Shown here: piece after piece, positions 10,000 through 17,888 of the stretch
Layout: every line of letters begins with the position of its first letter
Numbering within the stretch: position 1 is the stretch's first letter
Origin: Lobulomyces angularis
Lineage: Eukaryota; Chytridiomycota; Chytridiomycetes; Lobulomycetales; Lobulomycetaceae
Direction: 5' to 3'
Assembly (NCBI GenBank): GCA_027604685.1
Contig: JADHYX010000295.1
Location: 1-17,888, forward strand
Length of the DNA: 17,888 bases
The notes under the pieces: generated by a model
Told to the model about the DNA's origin: nothing
Databases searched by the model: none
Seen by the model: the letters and a program-made list of their open reading frames with translations, nothing else
Program-made: the position numbers and the translations under genes

Positions 10000-11338
10000 A
10001 TGTTAAACTTAAACAGGTGTACACTGTATTTTATTTTAATTTTTTTACTTAACTTCATCTCTGTTGGAGCTCAAAACGAAGTATTAGGTAAATTACTATA
10101 AAGGGATAAAAATAAAATTATTTTTGATAAAAAAAAAAGGATGATTTTAATAAAAAAATTTTTTATTTTTTTATTAAATTTAACTTATTCTATTTTTTTA
10201 AAGAAAAACGAAAGAGAATAAATGAGAATGGTTTTAAGGCTCATGTCCATATTCATGGAGATATTAATGTAGCTGACACCAAAACGAAAGAAGTAAAAAA
10301 AAAAAAAATTAAATAAAAATAATTAAATTTTTGAAAAAAAAAAAAAAAACAATGGAAAAAAGTAATTTATTTAATATAGTTGTTAATAAATTTTTTTATG
10401 TAGGTTACGGTGACGCTAATCAATACTGTTACAGAAACAGTCAAAGAAAATGGGCAGCCAACAAGTGTAGTTTCTAACGAAAATAATATTCCTTCTATAG
10501 GTGCCAGCACTGTTTTTCAAACAGAGTATTTCACTGTTACCTTGACTGAGAGTGAAACTCAAACGGTAACTTCGTCTGTTATTGGAACTCCTATTTCACT
10601 GACTGAAACTAATACAGTAACAGCAGAACCTGTCACTGTGACGCTAACTGAGAGTGAAACTCAAACAGTAACTTCGTCGGTAATTGGAACTCCTATTTCA
10701 CTGACTGTAACTAATACAGTAACGGCAGAACCTGTCACTGTGACGGTTACTTCATCACTTACATTTACTGACGTAGAAACTTATACAGTAACTTCGTCTG
10801 TTATTGGGACTCCTATCACAATAACTGAAACTGATACGGTAGCAGCAGAACCTGTCACTGTGACGGTTACTTTATCACTAACATTTACTGAGAGTGAAAC
10901 TCAAATAGTAACTTCGTCTGTTATTGGATCTCCTATTTCACTGACTGAAACTAATACAGTAACGGCAGAACCTGTTACTGTGACGCTTACTTCATCACTT
11001 ACATTTACTGAGGTAGAAACTTATACAGTAACTCCTTCGTTCTCACCAATTACAATTACTGAAACCAGTTTATCAACATCATTAGTCACCGTAGAACCAA
11101 TCACTCTGACAGTAACTTCATCAGTTAAAGAGTCGCCTGTTACCTTAACTAAGATAGAAACTTATGTAGTAACGTTAATGGCTACAACTGAACCTATTAT
11201 TTTGACAGAAACAACCTTAGTTGCTGTTACTCTGACCGAAACTGCAGTTGAAACTGTAAGTACCAAAAAATTTTAACTAAAAAAGAATACTAAATTAATT
11301 TTTAGATAAGGGATACTCCTCCATTGAAGAGAAGATGA
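10000..11338 (+). CDS. secreted Thr/Ser/Val-rich repeat protein, adhesin-like
   Basis: Four exons (10000-10087, 10204-10292, 10404-11255, 11306-11338) sum to 1062 bases, giving 353 residues. The start gives a clear signal peptide (MLNLNRCTLYFILIFLLNFISVGA, residues 1-24). Next come a tetrabasic site KRKR (about 31-34) that resembles a Kex2/furin cleavage site, and then a domain of about 270 residues built from VTVT-type repeats (unit in the separate repeat entry). It is very rich in Thr, Val and Ser, with alternating Val and Thr that favour beta strands and many possible O-glycosylation sites. No cysteine is present outside the signal peptide. There is no membrane segment and no GPI signal. 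The last intron starts with a consensus GTAAGT. Splicing it gives the C-terminus TIRDTPPLKRR, while reading through gives STKKF and a stop at 11274-11276. Such composition is typical of fungal cell-wall, mucin-like or adhesin proteins, but I cannot name a family. Confidence 0.8.
10533..11102 (+). repeat. 102/120-base in-frame tandem repeats
   Basis: Five consecutive units lie in frame. Units 1 and 2 are 102 bases each (10533-10634, 10635-10736), units 3 and 4 are 120 bases each (10737-10856, 10857-10976), and a diverged fifth unit covers 10977-11102. Each begins TVT(L/V)T and ends (A/V)EP(V/I); units 1-4 share the core TVTSSVIGTPISLTETNTV with few changes. The longer units carry six extra residues of the type SSLTFT. 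More degenerate copies continue to about 11255. Near identity of units 1 and 2 suggests recent unequal exchange or slippage. Confidence 0.9.
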
Positions 11339-11466
11339 TTGGATAAAATTATTTCATATTTATTTATAGAATATTAGCACCATATAAGTTTAAAAAAAAA
11401 AATACATTATTAAAAAAAAAAAAAGAGAAAAGAAAAGACAAAAAAAGAATGAAAAAAAAATATCGT
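11339..11466. other. convergent 3' spacer
   Basis: Only 128 bases, rich in A runs, separate the stop codon of the plus-strand repeat protein from the stop codon of the minus-strand Rieske gene. The two transcripts probably overlap or share terminator/polyadenylation signals. No ORF is present. Confidence 0.6.
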
Positions 11467-13168
11467 TTACCAATCTAAATCACACACATCAATTTCATTT
11501 AATTCATCTTCCTTAGGGTAAAATTGTTTATACCAATTTCTTAGCTTTTTAATGCCCATATCTTCCTTTAAAAGTACGGGTTTTCTTGGAAACGTTTTTT
11601 TGTTCCAAATTAAAATATCATCATTAAATGCCAGTCTACCTTCTCTTAAAATATACAAAGCAAGTAGCCTTGGAACTGATTTCTGTACCCACATATAATC
11701 GTGCTAATTTGTTAATAATTAAGTTAGCATAAAAAAAATTAAAAAATTGACTTTCACACCATAGTAGTTTCCAAACCTCTATGTGGTAAAAATGTCTTTA
11801 TCATTAAAACCAAACCAAATGGAGTTTTAAATTGAAAATACAAAAAACCCCCTGGACCAACAACTTTAACTAAATTGGTTTAAATAATTGTTTATTATAA
11901 AAGTTTTTCCCAAATAAATAATTATGATGATATACCAGTTGTAGAAACTTTATCAGGCAGTAACGGTTCTTTATCATTAAAAATACTCATTACCCTTAAA
12001 AAAAAAAAAAATAAAAAAAATAAAAAAAATTAAAAAGACATTTGAAAAATAGTGTAAAAATATTCACCTAGCATGATTATCAAATTCTAAAACATGTTCT
12101 CTACCCTCCATTTCAGAAAATAATCTCCATGTAGTTGTATGAGCCAAGTAAGTGAATCTTCCTAAATATGGAATTGAACCCATTTTTTCTTATAAAAAAA
12201 AGGCAAAATTCATGAAAATTGAAAAAAGTTTTAGTACCATGTACTACTCCAAAGTGAGCAAAATCTGCCGCGTTTTCCACAACATCTTGAATGTGCAGAG
12301 TAGTGTCCTCAGATCTATCACCAATAAAAACCATTTCACCTTTATCAATCAAGTCAACCGCATCTTTAAAAAAAAAATGAAATAAAAAAAATGAAATAAA
12401 AAAAATAAAAATTGAAATGGAGATACCTAATTGATATGGTGGTTCCTTTTTATCTACTGAATAGTAAATAATAATCATACCGGCATATTCCTTGCATGGC
12501 CAAGTATGCAATTTTGCAGTTGCCGGAACAGGATTTTTAGAATATGGAATTTTAACGCATTTGCCATTTCCTTCAAATTCCCAAGCTGTTTAATAGAAAA
12601 AAAAAAAAAATCTTAAATATTTTTCTCAAACTTTATAATAACTTGCCATGAAATGGGCAGACTAAATTGTTTCCAATCACTTTTCCTCCTAAACCTAAAT
12701 TGGCACCCTAATTATATTTAATTTGGTAAAAAAAAAAAATAAAATTACTAATTTTATACCAAATGAGGACAATTTGCATCGGTAATTGAAACTTCCCCAT
12801 TTTGTTTTCCACGAAACACAGCAAACTCCCTTCCTAGTGCTTGAATATGCTTAACTTCACCAGGCAGTATTTCATTAGAAGAAAACAACCTGTACCATCC
12901 GGATGGAAATGCTTTAGGAAATGACTTTGCTCTTATTTTACGGGAAATTGTTTCTTTACTCCTAAATTTTTTAAGATTTTGTTCTTAAAAAAATGTTAAT
13001 TTCTCTAACTGTAACAAAAAAAATATTTTTACCTGCAGCAAAACCTCTTTTATTGTATAAATAGCCAAGAATTATTCCTAATATCAAAGTTAAGCCAGAA
13101 TTTATTGAGGAAACAGAGTTGATATTAAACTCATAATAATCCCAAACAATAACAGCTATTAGAAGCAT
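11467..13168 (-). CDS. Rieske non-haem-iron oxygenase, DAF-36/Neverland-like (cholesterol 7-desaturase type)
   Basis: The protein has an N-terminal membrane segment (GLTLILGIILGYLY), then FPSGWYRLFSSNEILPGEV, and the Rieske [2Fe-2S] ligands CPHLGANLG and CPFHAW. The catalytic non-haem iron motif follows as ENAADFAHFGVVH (E-x3-D-x2-H-x4-H). It ends with the family-typical ILIWNKKTF, IKKLRNWYKQFYPKED. Known members introduce a C7-C8 double bond in cholesterol at ER membranes using O2 and reductase-supplied electrons; this specificity is inferred here. Nine exons (13033-13168, 12760-12983, 12647-12707, 12427-12585, 12238-12363, 12068-12188, 11936-11994, 11760-11869, 11467-11703) give 410 residues if translation starts at the Met at 13168, which is the normal family size. 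That start is not certain: the Met lies inside a hydrophobic stretch, an out-of-frame ATG precedes it, and a good intron (13192-13246) connects the exon to the membrane-protein gene upstream. One intron appears to be GC-AG. Enzyme identity is strong, substrate moderate, start weak. Confidence 0.88.
12586..12646 (-). other. GC-AG intron in the Rieske gene
   Basis: Between the exon ending CPFH and the exon starting WEFEG the only frame-preserving splice has the donor G|GCAAGT and the acceptor AACAG|CT. The alternative GT four bases downstream (AA|GTTATT) leads to a stop codon within a few residues. GCAAGT is the classic sequence of rare GC donors. Splicing here makes the second Rieske motif CPFHAW rather than the usual CPxHGW. 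Confidence 0.75.
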
Positions 13169-13211
13169 ATTGGTAATTAACGGAGCATAAACTAAATTAA
13201 AAAAATTTTAT

Positions 13212-14869
13212 TTAAAAAATTAGTTGATTTTTTAAAATGAACTTACAGTAAGTTAAAAACCCTCTAAAAAACAACAAAGTAGTCAAAGTGGTTAACGATA
13301 CTAGGGCAACAGTTTGAATTTCATTAGGTAATTGAAAGTTTAAGATCTCACAAATCATCTTAAATATAACTCTTAAAATGACCGCGAAAAAGGAAGTTAT
13401 AGTATATTTAAGCATAATTCTTGAATCTGGGGAATACTGATTTGGAATTACAACTTCCACTTCTTCCTCATTTTCGGTATTTGCTTCCAATTTGTAAACA
13501 TAATCCTTAATGGAAAAAATCCCAAGAGAAAAGGCCTGAAAAAGGTTTTTTTTTTATTTTCATTAAGTCAAAAAAACCAAATTTTAATTAGTTTTACTAA
13601 AAGATGGGAAAGTGCTAAGCGAAAGCATTGGTAAGTACTGAACCCAGTTGAAATGGAATTCCCAAATAAAAACGGAAAGCAATATTTAAACCAAATAAAA
13701 GTACCTAAGGAGAAATACCAAATTTTTAGTAAAAAAAGATTTTTTTTTTTTACCAATGAACATTTTGAAATGAAAGATAAACTCAAAAACCACATCCAAA
13801 AATTCCTTTGCTTCTTCAGGAAGAGTTTTTCCTTCTGGCATTTTTTTATTAATCTAAAAAAACAAAAATTAAGAACAAATTTTTCTTCAAAATGGAGTGA
13901 AAAGTGAATTTTACCTTTTCAAAAAGATAAAATATTCCAAAGCATATTAAAAAGCCTATCAACAAGGCAAGAGTGTGAGAAAAGGCGGAATTGATAAATT
14001 TTCCAACAAATTTCTCGCTTAAACTTTTATTAATGACAAATCCATGATATTCAAGGTACTTGTGATCCGAAGTTTCATTTAAGAAGCTAGTATCGGTTAT
14101 ATTTGGCGAGGTAAATTTTTGCAGTAAATCTGATAAAAAATTGAACTTCAAAATATTGATAAAGCTTTTTTTTAACTCTTGTAAAATATAAAAATTTTGT
14201 AAAAATTCCAGATTTAAAGTAAGATAGTAACAAGTAACTAAAAAATTTGCCCATAGAACAAGTTGAGTAGCTTTCCTATTTTAATTGATGAATTATTTTG
14301 GTTTATAAAAGTATTGAAGTTAAGTACTTGAAAGTGTTCTTTATCAACGACTTGAGCAGCGATATGAAACCACTGAGGAAGATGTACACAAATATGGACA
14401 ATGGAGCTACTATAGCGAGACTTGAAACTAGAATGCTCATGTTGAAGAATGTGTGAAGTAGATTTAATGAAATTTTTGCTCTGTTGTAGGTTTTGCCGTG
14501 ACTCGAGTTTTCTTTGTTGTTGGGAAAAACCTTAGTTCCGGCTCTATCCGTTACACCTTTTAAGTTAAATGTATGATAAATTAATCTTGCTGAAATTTGA
14601 AAAGTTAATGGTTTAGGATAATAGGCGTTTAAAGAAACTCTTAAAATAGGAATTTTAATAAATTAATGATGTTTCAAAATGTTACCTTCGGCAGATGTAA
14701 AAAGATATATAAAATTACCTATTGGAAATCTCAAATGTTTAAAACATTTACTTTCATGAAGAAAAACTGCATTGGTAATTCAAATATTCCTTTAAAAAAG
14801 TTGTTGGAATACCTTTTTTTCTTAATTTCAATTTTTTTCAACCTGAACTAGGTTAACACTGTTGTCCAT
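13212..14869 (-). CDS. multi-pass membrane protein, unidentified; possibly the N-terminal part of the Rieske gene
   Basis: I do not recognise the family. Eight exons can be joined in phase (14860-14869, 14768-14812, 14686-14718, 14328-14637, 13915-14275, 13754-13853, 13598-13704, then 13535 downward). Reading the last exon to its own stop at 13212 gives 429 residues; splicing it at 13247 into 13191 continues into the Rieske protein, 836 residues in all. Hydrophobic segments include LVSSLAIVAPLSIFVYIFLSG, HTLALLIGFLICFGIFYLF, FKMFIGTFIWFKYCFPFLFG, ITSFFAVILRVIFKMICEIL and SLTTLTTLLFFRGFLTY, so at least five or six transmembrane helices are likely. A loop with sequons (NIT, NET, NKS) lies before the second of these, and an acidic loop (EANTENEEEVEVV) lies before the fourth. 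There is no RING, P-loop or other catalytic motif. The 5' end is the weakest part: the first exon is only 10 bases and its donor is GTGTTA. Confidence 0.6.
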
Positions 14870-15264
14870 TGTAAAAAAATTAAAGATAGACCGAAGTACA
14901 ATTGGACACATTTAGTTAATGTGTACGATAGTGTATAAGAGTGTGTATTGTATTCGTTCTCGATTTTCAGTATGCAATAGTTTTATCAAATTCGAGCTTA
15001 AGCTCTAAGGATTAGTCACTTTTTAGTGGTCGATTTATACATTTTAAAGCAGATGGCAAAATAAGAAAAACAGACAGAATTATTTTTTATCATATAAAAT
15101 TACACATTTCAATAATGCAGAAGTAAAAAATTTTTATTTTTTAGATAAAAATTTTTTTAACCTCAAATTTTAACTTTCAAGTAACACCTTCAAATTCAAG
15201 TTAAAAGAAAAAAAAAAAAAAAAATTAAACTATAGCTTTTAATCATAAAACATAAATAGCTTAT
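14870..15264. promoter_or_regulatory. divergent promoter region, membrane protein / GH20
   Basis: This 395-base spacer lies between two genes reading outward, so it should hold both promoters. I see no ORF or RNA gene. It contains a perfect 12-base palindrome GAGCTTAAGCTC at 14994-15005, a nearby CACT-TTTT-AGTG inverted repeat around 15017-15028, and long A runs just before the GH20 ATG. No confident TATA box or binding site can be named. Confidence 0.55.
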
Positions 15265-17823
15265 ATGGATAAAATACTTTTAGTGTTGTCAGATTGTCCA
15301 CCTGAATTGGAAAAAGGATTAATAGAAATTTCCCTCAATTGTCCCTATAAAAATTTTATCTTGGATGAAACTGACCAAGAAATGAGTGAAGATTTACACT
15401 TTACAAATAAATTTTACCTAAATTTTAATTCCACCGAAAATTTATTAAACAATCCGTTAAATTATCAAATAATAACTAACAGTAGTAACTACTTAAATCA
15501 CACTAATGAAAAACTGGAAATTAATATTTGTAAAAAATAATTTAAATGATCAGTTTTTCCTTAACATCGTTTTAATTTTTTTTTGTTATAATTATAGTTT
15601 ACAAAAGCAAAATTGATGGTATAAAAATATATATATTAAAAAAAAAAAGAAAAGAATAATTAAAATAAATGAATAATGCAAATTTTTTTTTTTCTTTTTT
15701 ACTTTTATTATTATTTTTTTTATTTTTGCACGCTTCAATTAATTTTTTTAGCTTTTCACTCTTTAGGAAAAATATTTGCTTTCATAACCGACATAGACAG
15801 TAGTGGTAATTTAGAATCATTAAATCATCAAGATGAAACTGAATATGAAACTTTGGGAGCCATGGTGGATTGTTCCAGAGGTGCTGTGTACAAATTATCC
15901 ACAATATTTTTTTTGTTGAGATCAATGGCACTTTTGGGTATGAATTCCTTTCAGTTATATACCGAAGATACCTACGAAATTGAGGGCGAACCATTTTTTG
16001 GGTATTTCAGAGGAGGGTACTCAAAAAAAGAACTGATGGAGGTAGACGATTACGCCTTTGATCTTGGAATAGAAGTATTTCCCTGCATTCAGACTCTGGG
16101 TCATTTAGGACAGATACTGCAATGGCCAGAATACGTCAAGGTTCGAGACACCGCTGAAGTAATGCTTTGTGGTTCTGAAGAAACATATAAATTAATTGGT
16201 ATTTTTTTTAATTTTTTTTTTTTTCAGTAATATTCTTTTATTGGTTTACAACAAAAATTTTATTTTTTTTTTTTTTTTTTCCTCATTTTTTAATTTTAGA
16301 AAAAATGGTTCAAGTATCCACTTGTTTTCGTTCGGTATAATAATATAATACCAAAAAAAAAAAGTCCAAATAGTTTATTAATTGAAGTTTAAATGATTTT
16401 TAAGAAAAAAATTCATGTGGGTTGCGACGAAGCTCATGGGTTATCAGAGGGAAGATATAAGCAAATATTTGGCAGCAAGGATTCTGCACAGGTGTTTATT
16501 GAACATTTAAATAGGTAAAAAAATTAAAATATGATTTTTTCTTTTATTTATTTTACTCTTTCAAAAATATATTAAAGAGTAAATGAAATATGTTTGAGAA
16601 ATGATTTAGAACCTTTGATATGGTCAGATATGTTATACACATTGGCAGCAAAAAATGATTCAATTTCAGCGTATTACGATCAGAATGTGAATCCACTTGG
16701 GAGAATCCCAAGTAACATGACACTAGTTTATTGGGATTACTACCATACATCACATTTACCTGTATCCCAAAAAATAACTCAACATAGAGAGTTGGGATTT
16801 GAACCTTGGGTTGCGGGTGGTATATGGACCTGGAATAGATTTGTTACAGGTGCAATATCATTACAGTGTGATGCTCAGTTTAATTTTTTTTTAATTTTAA
16901 GCGTTACCTTTTTCTTATAAAAGTTCAAACGCTTTACTTTCTGCATGTAAATTAGCAAAAATCAAAAATGTCTTTGTCACTCTTTGGGGTGATGATGGTA
17001 ATGAATTTGTAAGTTTTTTTTTTTTTTTAAGAATATATATTTTATTTTCTTTTTCTTCACAGGACTTAAAATCCGCAATGCCAGGATTTTGTTATTTTTC
17101 CGAAAGATTTTATTCAAACACTGAAGATATAGATGAATCGATTAGTAATAAAAAAAATAAAATAAAAAATTAATTTAATTTAGAAAAATCCTTTGCTGGA
17201 ATTTTTGGAGGAAATTTGGACGATTTTAATATGGCTTCAAAAGTTGATTGCATATCTCAAGAATATTCATCAGATGAAAATTTTCATTTTCCACCAAACA
17301 TGAGTAAAAAAAAATAATTAAAAAAATAACAAAAAAAATTGAATTTCTATTTCTATCTCTCTTTTTTTTTTTTTAAGGTAAATATTTGATGTGGCAAGAT
17401 CTAAATTATTCAATATTTTCGCCACAAGTAAAATACGTGAATCTATATGAACACTACGAAAAGATAGAAAAAAATTTAGAAATTTTTTTTTTTGAAAAAG
17501 ACAATTCACCACAAAAGATTAAAAATCCTCACCTAGTAAAGTTTCCATTCAACAGATACCTAAAATTTCAATATTTAATATGTAAAGTTTTAAAGTACAA
17601 AGTTTACCTCAGAGAAAATTTAATAAAAATTTTAAAGATAAAAAATGAAGAAAATCTAAAATTTAAAAAATTGAATGAATTTTTAAATTTTGAATTAAAG
17701 AGTTTGAAGTTTAATCTGGAGGTTCTGATCACCTACCACCGGCAAGAAGTTTGGCTAAAGCAATATAAACCTTTTGGACTAGAAATTATTGAGTCCAGAT
17801 ATGGCACTTTGGTAAAAATATAA
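15265..17823 (+). CDS. GH20 beta-N-acetylhexosaminidase (GcnA/exo-hexosaminidase type), probably 3' partial
   Basis: Family GH20 enzymes remove terminal GlcNAc or GalNAc by substrate-assisted catalysis. Ten exons (15265-15529, 15598-15618, 15752-16198, 16300-16334, 16405-16514, 16578-16849, 16902-17008, 17063-17144, 17184-17303, 17378 onward) keep frame throughout. After a small N-terminal domain (1-110) come MVDCSRGAVYKL, FQLYTEDTYEIEGEPFFGYF, FPCIQTLGHLGQILQWPEY and the catalytic pair in IHVGCDEAHG (Asp264-Glu265). Then follow IWSDMLYTLAAKND, LVYWDYYHTS, VAGGIWTWNRF and VTLWGDDGNEF. The C-terminal helical region ends FGLEIIESRYGTL. It resembles the bacterial GcnA-type subfamily more than secreted fungal hexosaminidases. 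No signal peptide is visible, so a cytosolic enzyme is inferred. The stop at 17821-17823 directly follows a good donor (TTG|GTAAAA at 17812), and relatives extend past this RxGxL motif, so a last exon probably lies beyond the window. The second exon is a 21-base microexon. Confidence 0.92.
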
Positions 17824-17888
17824 AAAAATAATAAAATGAAAATTTTTTACATATATTAAAATTATAATTCTCTTTTTTTTTTTTTTTT
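17812..17888 (+). other. likely start of an unfinished intron at the contig edge
   Basis: GTAAAAATAT at 17812 fits the donors used elsewhere in this gene. The final bases are a pyrimidine tract (CTC plus a T run) of the kind that precedes acceptors here, but no AG is reached before the window stops. If it is not spliced, translation ends at 17823 after four extra residues (VKI plus stop, following L). Confidence 0.5.

Noticed and set aside
13639..13704. Apparent one-base frame conflict (reading LLFGLNIAFRFYLGIPFQLG) suggesting a frameshift or pseudogene
   Set aside because: Using the donor TTA|GTAAAA at 13597 instead of A|GTACTT at 13638 restores phase through GTFIWFKYCFPFLFG to AFSLGIF, so no break is needed.
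13568..13795. Open frame beginning MWFLSLSF on the minus strand as a separate small gene
   Set aside because: It runs through a good intron (13705-13753). Its second half is the true exon 13598-13704 of the membrane protein, and its first half is out of frame with the well-formed MPEGKTLPEEAKEFLD exon.
13212..14869. Loose pattern resemblance of the membrane protein to membralin or Doa10-type membrane proteins
   Set aside because: Only hydrophobicity patterns and a few scattered residues agree. No RING domain or diagnostic motif is present, so no name is given.
14941..15060. Short inverted repeats that could be a tRNA or hairpin RNA
   Set aside because: No T-loop (GGTTCRA) or acceptor-stem pairing could be found, and the repeats are too short and AT-rich.
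17318..17512. Minus-strand open frame at the GH20 3' end
   Set aside because: It is antisense to an intron and exon of GH20 and low in complexity, with no recognisable motif.

Overview
The window looks like an AT-rich, intron-dense eukaryotic chromosome fragment. It carries five to seven protein-coding genes split by short introns, mostly 40-130 bases, with GT donors and AG acceptors. I saw no bacterial operon structure, RNA gene, transposon or CRISPR array. Clathrin heavy chain is closest to the opisthokont pattern. A pepsin-type aspartic protease with a C-terminal membrane anchor and a Ser/Thr-rich 'VTVT' repeat protein have a fungal flavour. A DAF-36/Neverland-like Rieske sterol oxygenase and a bacterial-style GH20 hexosaminidase are unusual for Dikarya. 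An early-diverging fungal or holomycotan lineage (Cryptomycota such as Rozella would be the first I would test) fits, but this is inference only. The window begins and ends in T homopolymers, as a contig might.

Layout. 65-6429 (minus): complete clathrin heavy chain, 23 exons, 1684 residues by my splice model. 6584-7319 (minus): small secreted Cys-containing orphan, 3 exons, 213 residues. 7320-7940: divergent promoter region. 7941-9642 (plus): membrane-anchored aspartic protease, 7 exons, 458 residues. 10000-11338 (plus): secreted Thr/Ser/Val repeat protein, 4 exons, 353 residues. 11339-11466: tight convergent 3' spacer. 11467-13168 (minus): Rieske non-haem-iron oxygenase of the cholesterol 7-desaturase type. 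13212-14869 (minus): multi-pass membrane protein of unknown identity. The last two lie head to tail and a good, phase-matched intron could join them into one 836-residue protein. 14870-15264: second divergent promoter region. 15265 to the right edge (plus): GH20 beta-N-acetylhexosaminidase, 10 exons visible, probably running off the end.

How the genes fit together. There is no evident pathway cluster. Clathrin is housekeeping. The next three genes (orphan, protease, repeat protein) all encode predicted secretory or surface products, so 6.6-11.3 kb is a small secretome neighbourhood. The Rieske gene points to sterol modification at ER-type membranes. The GH20 lacks a signal peptide and probably handles intracellular N-acetylhexosaminides. 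The most interesting question is whether the membrane protein and the Rieske oxygenase are one fused gene. The Rieske gene also contains what appears to be a GC-AG intron, right at its second cluster-binding motif. All splice junctions were derived by hand from frame, GT/AG signals and family similarity. They are predictions.
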